This document shows positions 16,556 to 25,043 of a DNA stretch of 64,000 nucleotides, piece by piece (position 1 is the first letter of the stretch; every line of letters starts with the position of its first letter). A program made the position numbers and the translations under genes. The notes below the pieces were generated by a model. The model did not search any database and had not been told where the DNA came from. It saw only the letters and a list, made by a program, of their open reading frames with translations. Source of the stretch: Flavobacterium sp. MedPE-SWcel (lineage in GTDB: Bacteria > Bacteroidota > Bacteroidia > Flavobacteriales > Flavobacteriaceae); NCBI GenBank assembly GCA_001874325.1, contig MPCW01000001.1:176600-240599 (forward strand). Reading direction: 5' to 3'.

Positions 16556-19279
16556 TTGAAACACTTCCCCTCTAATATAGCTTTTAAATATCCTTGGCGT
16601 AAATATCAACAACGTGTACTTGAGGAACTATCAGATCATCTATCTGATAAACACTTACATGTTATTGCTCCTCCAGGGTCTGGTAAAACTGTACTAGGAC
16701 TAGAGGTTATGTTAAGGCTAAATGAACCTGTACTAATACTTGCTCCTACAATAGCAATACGAAACCAATGGATACAACGATTTTGTGAATTATTTCTGCA
16801 AAGTGATGATACTCCTAATTGGATTTCACGAGACATCAGGAATCCTGCTTTCATGACTGTTAGCACCTACCAAGGGTTACATGCAGCATGCAGCCATAGA
16901 GGTATTGAAATAGTTAATGATGATGAAAAAGAAGAGACTCAATCTAAAAATCAAAAATCAGCTAGTAAAAACCTAAATGCAATCACTAAAGGGTTACTAG
17001 AAAAAGGTGTCAAAACTATTGTTCTTGATGAAGCGCATCATTTAAAAAATGAATGGTGGGCGACTCTTACTGCTATTAAAGAAAAATTAGACCCTGTAAT
17101 TGTTGGACTTACTGCTACACCTCCATATGATGTGACTGGCGCAGAGTGGCAACGGTATACAGAGCTTAATGGCCCTGTTGATACTGAAATAACAGTACCA
17201 GAACTTATTATAGAAGGTGATCTTTGCCCTCATCAAGATTATATTTATTTTACACTACCTACTGATGATGAAAAAAAAGGTATTGACACTATAAAGTATC
17301 GAATGGAGAAGCTTTTTGAAGAGGTAAAAAATGACCTTACTCTTATAGAGGCGATAAAAAAACACCCTGCATGGTTATCACCAAAAGATCATCTCGATTG
17401 GATATACAGTAACGTAGAGTGCTATTCGGCAATGCTTATTTTTCTTAATACAAATAACATCGAGATTCCTCGAAAACATATTGAAATAGTTACTGACAAA
17501 AATGATGAAATTCCTACGCTAGATTACGGGTGGATGGAAACATTACTCGATTTTTATTTGTATCGCGAAAAAGAGCATTTCACAATCTATGATGAACATC
17601 GTCTTAAATGCCTAAACAAGCTAAAGAGTTATGGAGCTATGGAAAGGCGTAAGGTTACGTTTTCTAATAACTCTAAAGTAGACACTAAACTTATATTAAG
17701 TATTAGTAAGTTAAATGCGATAGAGAGTATTACTAATTTTGAACATAAACAACTCGGTAATAATCTTAGAATGGTCATACTTACTGACTATATCAGGAAA
17801 GAATTTTATGTTAATGACACTGATAATAACGGGGCACTAAACAAAATAGGTGTGTTACCTATTTTTGAAAAGTTACGTCGCAAAAACATTAACAACAAAA
17901 AGATAGGAGTACTTAGTGGCTCTTTTGTTATTATACCCAAAAGCGCTTTACCTCAATTAGAACAAAGAGCTAATGAATATAATATTACCATAAATAGCAC
18001 ACTTGTACCATTTGATGATAAATATGTATTAGTAAATCAAACCGAGCAAATAAAACACTATATCGTTCAAATTGTAACTGATATTTTTGAAGCAGGAGAA
18101 ATCGAGGTTTTAATCGGTACTAAATCCCTATTGGGTGAAGGCTGGGATGCACCAGCCATTAATTCATTAATACTAGCTAGTTTTGTAGGCTCATTTGTTC
18201 TATCTAATCAAATGCGTGGTAGAGCAATACGAACACAACAAGGTAATGAAAACAAAACAGGAAACATTTGGCATTTAGTATGTATAGATCCTGAATCTAT
18301 AGATGGTGGTAGGGACTTACAATTAATGAAACGCCGTTTTAAAGGGTTTGTTGGCGTTTCTTATAAAGAAGAAAATGGAATAGAAAATGGACTTGAACGC
18401 TTACAAATTCCTGACACATTATACAGTCAACACACTTTAAATTTTAAAAATGATGAGACTTTTAAAATAGCAGCAGCTCGTGATGATTTAAAAACAAAAT
18501 GGGACAAAGCTCTAACCAATGGTGTTAATTTAGTTGAAGAAATAAAAATACCATTTCATGAAGCTATAGAAAAAACATCTTACCAAGAGACAAAGCGATT
18601 TCATTACAATAAAACAATTACTCACTTTACATCAGGTGTCGTAAGTGGAATTTTGGCTTATAGCGAAGGGGTTTTAAACTTATTTGGTAGATCTATTAGA
18701 AACATTCGATCGTTAGAACAAGTAACATTCATGTTAAGTATTGTTGGTGTTGGTGGTATATTCTTCTTTGGGAGTAAAGTGTATAAATCACTTCGACTAT
18801 ATATTGGTTATAAAGAAATATCAAAAGACATAGAGCAAATAAGCAATGCGCTATTACACACACTACATGATGAAGGACATATACAAACTCATTTTTCTGA
18901 TCTCAACATCGTTACCAATGTAGATAATGATGGTACAATACATTGTTATCTTGAAGGTGGTAGCACCTATGAAAAGTCTATTTTCATGAACTCATTAGCT
19001 GAATTAATCGGCCCTATTGATAACCCTCGCTATGTTATTATTAGAACAAGTAGATTATTGTTTATTAAACAAAAGGATTATCATTCTGTGCCAGAAATCC
19101 TCTCAAAAACTAAAAAACCTGCTCAAAATTTTGAATTATACTGGCGTAAATATGTAGGACATTGTCATTTAGTTTTCACACGTAATCAAGAAGGGCGTGA
19201 ACTACTAGTTAAATCACGAACAAAAGCATTAATATCACAATTAGACGATGAAATAGAACAGGTAAGCAAGTGGCGATAA
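16556..19279 (+). CDS. SF2 DEAD/DEAH-box helicase family protein with C-terminal membrane segments
   Basis: A 907-residue ATP-dependent helicase-like protein of unknown role. The N-terminal core starts with a Q-motif-like KYPWRKYQQRVLEEL. Motif I is PPGSGKT at about 39-45, motif II DEAHH at 158-162, motif III GLTATPP at 184-190, and motif VI NQMRGRAIR at 551-559, after TKSLLGEGWDAPAINSLI. A roughly 200-residue insert separates the RecA lobes. After the helicase part, two hydrophobic stretches (about 692-712 and 723-742) predict membrane association, then a final soluble domain with IHCYLEGGSTYEKSIFMNSL. The start is TTG: the first ATG lies after motif I. It stands alone with its own promoter and terminator. 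A role in defence or in nucleic acid handling at the membrane is only a guess. Confidence 0.85.
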   Translation: MKHFPSNIAFKYPWRKYQQRVLEELSDHLSDKHLHVIAPPGSGKTVLGLEVMLRLNEPVLILAPTIAIRNQWIQRFCELFLQSDDTPNWISRDIRNPAFMTVSTYQGLHAACSHRGIEIVNDDEKEETQSKNQKSASKNLNAITKGLLEKGVKTIVLDEAHHLKNEWWATLTAIKEKLDPVIVGLTATPPYDVTGAEWQRYTELNGPVDTEITVPELIIEGDLCPHQDYIYFTLPTDDEKKGIDTIKYRMEKLFEEVKNDLTLIEAIKKHPAWLSPKDHLDWIYSNVECYSAMLIFLNTNNIEIPRKHIEIVTDKNDEIPTLDYGWMETLLDFYLYREKEHFTIYDEHRLKCLNKLKSYGAMERRKVTFSNNSKVDTKLILSISKLNAIESITNFEHKQLGNNLRMVILTDYIRKEFYVNDTDNNGALNKIGVLPIFEKLRRKNINNKKIGVLSGSFVIIPKSALPQLEQRANEYNITINSTLVPFDDKYVLVNQTEQIKHYIVQIVTDIFEAGEIEVLIGTKSLLGEGWDAPAINSLILASFVGSFVLSNQMRGRAIRTQQGNENKTGNIWHLVCIDPESIDGGRDLQLMKRRFKGFVGVSYKEENGIENGLERLQIPDTLYSQHTLNFKNDETFKIAAARDDLKTKWDKALTNGVNLVEEIKIPFHEAIEKTSYQETKRFHYNKTITHFTSGVVSGILAYSEGVLNLFGRSIRNIRSLEQVTFMLSIVGVGGIFFFGSKVYKSLRLYIGYKEISKDIEQISNALLHTLHDEGHIQTHFSDLNIVTNVDNDGTIHCYLEGGSTYEKSIFMNSLAELIGPIDNPRYVIIRTSRLLFIKQKDYHSVPEILSKTKKPAQNFELYWRKYVGHCHLVFTRNQEGRELLVKSRTKALISQLDDEIEQVSKWR

Positions 19280-19284
19280 AAAAA

Positions 19285-19315
19285 TAAAACCCTGTATTAT
19301 TCATACAGGGTTTTA
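19285..19315. terminator. bidirectional terminator between the helicase gene and galE
   Basis: TAAAACCCTGTAT pairs perfectly with ATACAGGGTTTTA around TATTC, with T-tracts on both strands between convergent genes. Confidence 0.88.
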
Positions 19316-19339
19316 TTTTTATCTATAAACAATTGAGTG

Positions 19340-20356
19340 TTATTTTGCTCTCACCTTTTGTTCCCATTTCCATGCAGAGGCTAACGCCTCTTCAACAGGC
19401 AACTCAGCTTTCCAACCTAATACATCATTCGCTTTTGTAGTATCAGCGTAGGCTTCTGTAATATCACCTTCTCTCCTACCTACAATCTTATAATTTAATT
19501 TTTGTCCACTCACTTTTTCAAAAGCATTAATAACTTCTAATACTGAGTTTCCTTTACCTGTACCTAAATTAAACACCTCTACTTTTTCAATATTCTCATC
19601 TTCAATTAATCTCTCTAATGCTATAACATGAGCTTTAGCAAGATCAACGACATGAATATAATCACGAATACAAGTACCATCAGGTGTTGCATAATCATCT
19701 CCAAAAACAGATAATTGCTCCCTTAACCCTATTCCTGTCTGTGTAATAAAAGGCACTAAATTTTGAGGTGCCCCCTTTGGTAATTCACCTATTTCAGTAG
19801 ACTCATGCGCACCTACGGGATTAAAATAACGTAATAATACTGCACTAATATTACTCACTTTAGCAACATCATTAATTATCTCTTCACCTATTTGCTTAGT
19901 GTTACCATAAGGAGACATCGCTTTTTGAATAGGTGCTCCTTCTGTTATTGGCATTTGTTCTGCTTGACCATATACCGTACAAGAAGAACTAAATATAAAA
20001 TGAGCTTTATCCTTTTTTTGTAACTCTTGCAAAAGATAAACTAAAGTACCTAAATTGTTTTCATAATACAATAACGGATTCTGAACACTCTCTCCTACTG
20101 CTTTTGAAGCTGCAAAATGAATAATTCCTGATACATCAGTATATTTTTCAAAAAAGCGTTGTACTGATACCTTATCTCGAAGATCTATTTGCTCAAAATC
20201 AGGTTTTTTCCCTGTAATTGTCGTAATACCTTCTAAAACGTCTATAGATGAATTAGACAAGTCATCAATAATTACTACATCAAAACCTTTGTTCTGTAAT
20301 TCTACTACTGTGTGAGAACCTATAAAGCCCAGCCCACCGGTAACAAGTACTTTCAT
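19340..20356 (-). CDS. galE: UDP-glucose 4-epimerase
   Basis: Interconverts UDP-glucose and UDP-galactose (possibly also the N-acetyl forms) with bound NAD. The 338-residue extended SDR protein starts with the Rossmann motif GGLGFIGSHT. It carries the catalytic SSSCTVYG segment and the YxxxK pair in SPYGNTKQIGEE, then the family blocks LRYFNPVGAHES and GDDYATPDGTCIRDYIHVVDLA. Its ATG shares one base with the stop of the upstream small membrane protein gene (TAATG), which suggests translational coupling. It is the last gene of a three-gene minus-strand operon that probably supplies nucleotide sugars for surface glycans. Confidence 0.96.
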   Translation of the reverse strand: MKVLVTGGLGFIGSHTVVELQNKGFDVVIIDDLSNSSIDVLEGITTITGKKPDFEQIDLRDKVSVQRFFEKYTDVSGIIHFAASKAVGESVQNPLLYYENNLGTLVYLLQELQKKDKAHFIFSSSCTVYGQAEQMPITEGAPIQKAMSPYGNTKQIGEEIINDVAKVSNISAVLLRYFNPVGAHESTEIGELPKGAPQNLVPFITQTGIGLREQLSVFGDDYATPDGTCIRDYIHVVDLAKAHVIALERLIEDENIEKVEVFNLGTGKGNSVLEVINAFEKVSGQKLNYKIVGRREGDITEAYADTTKANDVLGWKAELPVEEALASAWKWEQKVRAK

Positions 20357-20667
20357 TAATTAATTGGTTTAAGTTTTAATCTATTAAAAAAATATTGCGC
20401 TACAAGAACTATTGGCACTCCTATTATCCAATAAGCCCCTATGAATCCTAATATATAAAGTCCACAAACTGGTTTCTCATTCCCATTTTGAACATAATTC
20501 AAAATAATTTCATCAATCCAAAAAGGATATATAATCATTAAAAAACTACAAACAACATACATAACCCCTTTTAACCGCTCTATCAAAAAACTAGATAAAA
20601 ACCTCTTTATCAATAAATTGATAAAAAACTGTAATAATAAAAAGATTATTATACTGATTAAGACCAT
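20356..20667 (-). CDS. small membrane protein in a nucleotide-sugar operon, function unknown
   Basis: A 103-residue, very hydrophobic protein with probably three membrane helices: VLISIIIFLLLQFFINLLI, LKGVMYVVCSFLMIIYPFWI and LYILGFIGAYWIIGVPIVLVA. No family is recognised. Its start follows the aminotransferase stop after one base and its stop overlaps the galE start by one base, so all three genes should be translated from one mRNA. It has clear spacing as a real gene but no known motif. A helper or anchor role in surface sugar synthesis is an inference from context only. Confidence 0.7.
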   Translation of the reverse strand: MVLISIIIFLLLQFFINLLIKRFLSSFLIERLKGVMYVVCSFLMIIYPFWIDEIILNYVQNGNEKPVCGLYILGFIGAYWIIGVPIVLVAQYFFNRLKLKPIN

Positions 20668-20668
20668 G

Positions 20669-21802
20669 CTACAAGTTTAAAAACTCTAAAATAGCATCAG
20701 TCATATATTTAATCTGTTCATCTTCAAGTTCAGTATGCATTGGTAATGAAATTACTTCTTTTGCTAACTGATTAGTAACTACAAAATCCTCTTCATTATA
20801 ACGACTATCAGTATATGCTTTTTGATTATGCAATGGTATAGGGTAGTATATTGCACATGGTATATCTTTACCTTGAAGGTGTTTCATCAATCCATCTCTA
20901 TCCGCATTTACTATTCTCAATGTATATTGGTGGAATACATGACTGTCTTTATCACCTACTATTACCGGAGTAATTATATTAGGATGATTTGCAAGAGCAG
21001 TACTATACTTATTAGCTGCTGCTTGCCTTGCCTCATTATATTTATCTAATAATGGTAATTTCGCATTCAACACTGCTGCTTGTAAGCTATCTAATCGAGA
21101 ATTTACGCCTACCACATCGTGATGGTAACGCTCGTACATACCATGATTCACGATACCACGTATTGTATGTGCTAGTGCATCATCATTAGTAAATATTGCC
21201 CCACCATCTCCATAACAACCTAAATTTTTAGATGGAAAAAATGATGTTGATGCTACATGACTAATAGCTCCTGCTTTTTTCTTACTTCCATCGGCAAATT
21301 TATAATTTGCTCCTATAGCTTGTGCATTATCTTCTATTACAAAAAGGTTATGTTCTTCAGCTAATTTTAAAACCTCATCCATATTAGCAACTTGCCCAAA
21401 AAGGTGTACGGGTACAATTGCTTTAGTATTTGGTGTTATAGCTTTCTTTATAGCATCGATAGATATATTAAACGTATCTAAGTCTACATCTACTAACACA
21501 GGTGTTAATTGCAACAGTGCAATAACCTCTACTGTAGCAGCAAAAGTAAAATCGGCAGTAATAACCTCGTCACCTGGTTTTAAGCCAAGTCCCATCATAG
21601 CTATTTGTAAAGCATCTGTACCATTAGCACATGGTATTACATGCTTTACATCAAGGTATTCTTCTAAGTTTTTTTGAAATTTATGAACCTCTGGTCCATT
21701 TACATATGCTGTGTTATCAAGTACTTCTTGCATCGAAGCATTTACAGTATCTTTTATCGCGTTGTATTGACTCTTAAGGTCAACCATTTGTATTTTCTTC
21801 AT
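20669..21802 (-). CDS. DegT/DnrJ/EryC1/StrS family sugar aminotransferase
   Basis: A PLP-dependent aminotransferase of 377 residues acting on keto-nucleotide sugars. The Schiff-base lysine is in the family motif STSFFPSKNLGCYGDGGAIF. Other conserved blocks are VIPCANGTDALQIAMMGLG, DEVITADFTFAATVEVIA, VPVHLFGQVANMD, IEDNAQAIGA and NSRLDSLQAAVLNAKLP. The exact sugar (for example UDP-2-acetamido-3-keto sugars) cannot be fixed. It is the first gene of the operon with the small membrane protein and galE. Upstream there is a TAnnTTTG element and, unusually for this group, a purine-rich GAGGAG just before the start. Confidence 0.92.
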   Translation of the reverse strand: MKKIQMVDLKSQYNAIKDTVNASMQEVLDNTAYVNGPEVHKFQKNLEEYLDVKHVIPCANGTDALQIAMMGLGLKPGDEVITADFTFAATVEVIALLQLTPVLVDVDLDTFNISIDAIKKAITPNTKAIVPVHLFGQVANMDEVLKLAEEHNLFVIEDNAQAIGANYKFADGSKKKAGAISHVASTSFFPSKNLGCYGDGGAIFTNDDALAHTIRGIVNHGMYERYHHDVVGVNSRLDSLQAAVLNAKLPLLDKYNEARQAAANKYSTALANHPNIITPVIVGDKDSHVFHQYTLRIVNADRDGLMKHLQGKDIPCAIYYPIPLHNQKAYTDSRYNEEDFVVTNQLAKEVISLPMHTELEDEQIKYMTDAILEFLNL

Positions 21803-21828
21803 CTACTCCTCAAAGTTTTAAGTCATAA

Positions 21829-21836
21829 CAAAACTA
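21829..21836 (-). promoter_or_regulatory. -7 promoter element of the aminotransferase-galE operon
   Basis: TAGTTTTG on the minus strand matches TAnnTTTG, 26 bp before the start. A GAGGAG Shine-Dalgarno-like sequence lies between it and the ATG. Confidence 0.5.
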
Positions 21837-21903
21837 CTAATTTAATGATTGACTGCCAATGAAAAATGAGATTAACCCTAGACATCAATACTTAAAATTA
21901 TTT

Positions 21904-23352
21904 TTACAACTTAAAGCTTCTAGAAACTGGTATTTCTTCGCCTGTTTGTAGTGTAATACTCTTGTAAGTATTACTTTTAATATAATTTTTATTCACGATA
22001 TACGATCTGTGGCATTTCACAAAATTAGGAGGTAACTCTTCTAATATCTCTGAAATTTTCCCTCTCAAAAACTGATTCTTACCTTCATGAGGTACAAAAT
22101 TAAGATAATGATCTTCCGATTTTATATACATCAACTCTGCAAGAGGCATTTTGACTTTGTTTTTCAAAATAATATGTTCTTCTACAACAAGCTGCTTAAC
22201 TTTTTCTAATTGCTTTATTGTTTTTTCATGCTCTGCCTCTATACCTTCTTTCTCTTGTTTTATTTTTTTACGTTTTCTATCTACTTTTTTCCAACGTATA
22301 AAAGAATAAAGTGCTAACAAAAAAACTAAAAACAATACTACACTATACCATATCCAATATTCTTTTAAGTTTACTACTACGATTCGTAAACTAGAAATTT
22401 CTTCATCTTTTTCTTCAACATCATACTTTACAAGAGATTCATGCATTCGAACATTTTGTTCTCTATCTTTTATTTTATCATCAAATTCTCTAAATAACTT
22501 TTCATACTTTCTACGTTCCACATTGTTATTTAGAGAATCATAACTTGCTGCCAATTGTTGATATATCCTTCTAACAGCTTTATCTTTATAATAAGGTACT
22601 TTAGTTTTTGCCTCTAAAAAATAAGTTACTGCTTTTTCGTAATTGCCCTCAGAGAGGTACGAATTAGCATAATTATGATAATATCCATATAGCTCGTAGG
22701 CATCATCTATTTTATCAATATGAACTTTAGATTTATCTAGATAATAACGAGCAGAGTCATATTGCTGCATTGTGTTTTTAAACACACTCATATTAGAGTA
22801 CAATTTCACCTTAACTAAATCATTATTAGTTTTATTGGCATAACTTATGGCTGTTTTTAAAATAGTACAAGCACTATCTAAAACTTTAAAATTCGTAGCG
22901 TTTTCAATATCAAACTCATAATACGCATTTACTGCTAGCTCCTTAATAGCATAGGCTTTATAGAGCGATATATTAACACTATCGGCATACTTTTGATACT
23001 CTTTGAAAAGAGTATTTCCATAATGTTCAAAATGTTCTTGGGATGCAATTGTTTTATGTGCTTCGAGAGCAATTTGTTTTTCGTAATGAATTTCCCCTAA
23101 AATCTCGAAAGACTTCTTTGCTTCAATAAAATAATTAAAAGCTATTTCTTCCTGATTTAAATAAGCATGACATTTACCTAATATGTAGTAATTTTTTGCA
23201 GCTTCGAAAGATGTGACAGAAGTCACCCTAGCAAGACTATCTATTACCTTACTAGGATGGCTTTTTATAGCTTTAGTAATAAAATCATCTACTTGTTGTG
23301 CATTAATGAAAGTGCAGAAAAACAATAATAGTATTACTTTTATCCTAATCAT
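21904..23352 (-). CDS. TPR-containing membrane protein with LytTR DNA-binding domain
   Basis: A 482-residue probable one-component regulator. It begins with a signal sequence (about residues 4-18, ending FINAQ), followed by tetratricopeptide-like helical repeats outside the cytosol. A membrane helix lies at about 332-352 (YWIWYSVVLFLVFLLALYSF), then a charged coiled coil, and a LytTR DNA-binding domain at about 390-482 with YIKSEDHYLNF, FVKCHRSYIVNKNYI and the closing IPVSRSF. The layout resembles the TPR-TM-HTH regulators common in Bacteroidota, with LytTR as output. The start codon follows the stop of the upstream gene with no gap. The signal sensed is unknown. Confidence 0.87.
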   Translation of the reverse strand: MIRIKVILLLFFCTFINAQQVDDFITKAIKSHPSKVIDSLARVTSVTSFEAAKNYYILGKCHAYLNQEEIAFNYFIEAKKSFEILGEIHYEKQIALEAHKTIASQEHFEHYGNTLFKEYQKYADSVNISLYKAYAIKELAVNAYYEFDIENATNFKVLDSACTILKTAISYANKTNNDLVKVKLYSNMSVFKNTMQQYDSARYYLDKSKVHIDKIDDAYELYGYYHNYANSYLSEGNYEKAVTYFLEAKTKVPYYKDKAVRRIYQQLAASYDSLNNNVERRKYEKLFREFDDKIKDREQNVRMHESLVKYDVEEKDEEISSLRIVVVNLKEYWIWYSVVLFLVFLLALYSFIRWKKVDRKRKKIKQEKEGIEAEHEKTIKQLEKVKQLVVEEHIILKNKVKMPLAELMYIKSEDHYLNFVPHEGKNQFLRGKISEILEELPPNFVKCHRSYIVNKNYIKSNTYKSITLQTGEEIPVSRSFKL

Positions 23353-23994
23353 CTATCTTCTAAATTTTAGCGTTAACACCCCTCCATCCTTAGTAAAACG
23401 TGGTAATGCTTTTGCTATTTTGATTATATCATATACGTCAAGTGATTTATTTGACGACTTGAATTCTTCTATAAGCTTATTTACTCTAGACCTAGAGTTT
23501 ATTCTTCTGCCATTATTGTTTGGATGATTATTCCATTTTGTATTAAACGCATTAAACTCTTGTGTGGTAACATCCTTACGATATTTAAACTCACGCAAAT
23601 ACTCTTCAAAATAAAGTTTCATGTCAGCAAAATCCTGATGATTATCTTCATTAAGTATCATTACCCTTACTTTATCACTCTCTTTCCAACCTATACTAGA
23701 ATTGTCAAAATCAAACTTTATTGGTGTATCGTGATTATCAATACCTAAATCAGGTTGAACTGGATCTGTACCATGAAAATAGTTAAAAACTATCCCTTTA
23801 TACTTTACTCCTGCTTCTTCAACCTCAACAGTATAATGATAGTTTCCATATTTAAACTTTATATCGGAAACCTTTAAAAACAAATCTGCTTGAATTTCTT
23901 TCTCATTATCACTTAAAAACAGGTCTCCTGTAACGGAATGAATTAAAACTCCATTACTCTCTAATGTTAACGTTTTCCCATCCACTTTTTCCAT
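23353..23994 (-). CDS. conserved-looking cytosolic protein of a LytTR operon, function unknown
   Basis: A 213-residue protein with no signal peptide or membrane segment, and no family I can recognise. The first half is beta-rich (KTLTLESNGVLIHSVTG, FKYGNYHYTVEVEEAGVKYKGIVF); the second half is charged and probably helical, with an NNNGRRINSRSRVNKLIEEF segment. It abuts the LytTR gene directly (stop and start adjacent) and follows the exported-protein gene by about 50 bp, so it belongs to the same operon. A partner role to the regulator is plausible but unproven. Confidence 0.65.
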   Translation of the reverse strand: MEKVDGKTLTLESNGVLIHSVTGDLFLSDNEKEIQADLFLKVSDIKFKYGNYHYTVEVEEAGVKYKGIVFNYFHGTDPVQPDLGIDNHDTPIKFDFDNSSIGWKESDKVRVMILNEDNHQDFADMKLYFEEYLREFKYRKDVTTQEFNAFNTKWNNHPNNNGRRINSRSRVNKLIEEFKSSNKSLDVYDIIKIAKALPRFTKDGGVLTLKFRR

Positions 23995-24045
23995 AATTGT
24001 TTAGTTTTAAAATTAGTAAATTTAATTTGTAGTGCTTAAGTTATA

Positions 24046-24828
24046 TTAATTATCGCTTAAAATTTGAAGTCCTACAGTTATTTTATCATTAATCAATTGA
24101 CTATAATTTGAAAACGCTTTTGTTGTTACTACAAAGCGTAAACTTCCCCCAATAGTTACCCCAAACATTGCTCTCCCCATCAATACAGGCTTTTTAAATT
24201 CTGGTTCAATGCCAAACCTGTCATTAAAATCATTAGTTGCGAGCATTAGCCCATATTCTGCATTTATAAAAAAGTTAAATTGTTTCTCATTTGAAGCTTT
24301 ACTAGCATATAATGATGCATAGAGTGTTCCTCTTACATCTGAAGCATTTACATTACTCCCCATACCATCAATATCAGCCGAAACCTTAGCATTAATTGCA
24401 GGATAAAATAAGAATGTCTCTCCCGTTCTTGCATAAATAGGAAGTTGCCCCATTAGGTAAAAATTTCCTCCCCCATTAGCAATTCGTAATAACTCTTGCT
24501 CTGCATCTTTATCCAATTCTCCTTCCTCACTAGTAGATTCATTAGAAGTCGCGCTAACTACAGTACCAAAAGACAATCGTACTTTTCCCATATAATCATT
24601 AATCAGTTCAGATTGTACTATAGTACTTTTATCTGTGTATAGTAAACTAACCGAATTTGCAAATTCAGTTTTTTCGTCAGTGCTATCTCCAATATTACTT
24701 TTTTCAAAAGCAAATTTATCATTATCTCCACCCTGTACATTGATTTTATAATTTTCTCGAATACTCGGTATCTGAGCATACGATATACCCATAAAAAGTA
24801 ATAATAATAGTGTGATTTTTGTTTTCAT
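24046..24828 (-). CDS. exported protein of a LytTR operon, probable outer-membrane beta barrel
   Basis: A 260-residue protein with a clear signal peptide (KITLLLLLFMGISYAQ). The mature part contains alternating hydrophobic strands such as KVRLSFGTVV, NFYLMGQLPIYA, TLYASLYAS, FNFFINAEYGLMLA, LMGRAMFGVTIGGSLRFVVTT and KITVGLQIL. This pattern suits a small outer-membrane beta barrel. No cysteine lipobox is present. It is the first gene of the operon with the unknown cytosolic protein and the LytTR regulator. Paired direct repeats lie about 80 bp upstream. It may be the gene product that the regulator controls. Confidence 0.65.
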   Translation of the reverse strand: MKTKITLLLLLFMGISYAQIPSIRENYKINVQGGDNDKFAFEKSNIGDSTDEKTEFANSVSLLYTDKSTIVQSELINDYMGKVRLSFGTVVSATSNESTSEEGELDKDAEQELLRIANGGGNFYLMGQLPIYARTGETFLFYPAINAKVSADIDGMGSNVNASDVRGTLYASLYASKASNEKQFNFFINAEYGLMLATNDFNDRFGIEPEFKKPVLMGRAMFGVTIGGSLRFVVTTKAFSNYSQLINDKITVGLQILSDN

Positions 24829-24907
24829 AATTTAGAGGTTTTAGATTTCATTATTGTTTTAACACTCCCCAAAATTGCAGTAAAACAAGGGCTTCGCAAA
24901 AAAAATG

Positions 24908-24939
24908 TCGCGAAATGCAAAAAATATAACGTGAAATGC
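24908..24939. repeat. paired 11-bp direct repeats, 21-bp period (candidate regulator site)
   Basis: CGCGAAATGCA (24908-24918) and CGTGAAATGCA (24929-24939) differ at one base and start 21 bp apart, two helical turns. They lie between the divergent LytTR operon and waaA. LytTR-domain proteins are known to bind direct repeats with about this spacing. Confidence 0.6.
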
Positions 24940-25043
24940 AGTAAGTAAAATGAGTAAAAATCACATCCATTAAAAAATGACTCTAACACATCGAAATAGC
25001 TTATAAAAAATAAACGTATTTTAGCGGTTTAATTCGCTACATC

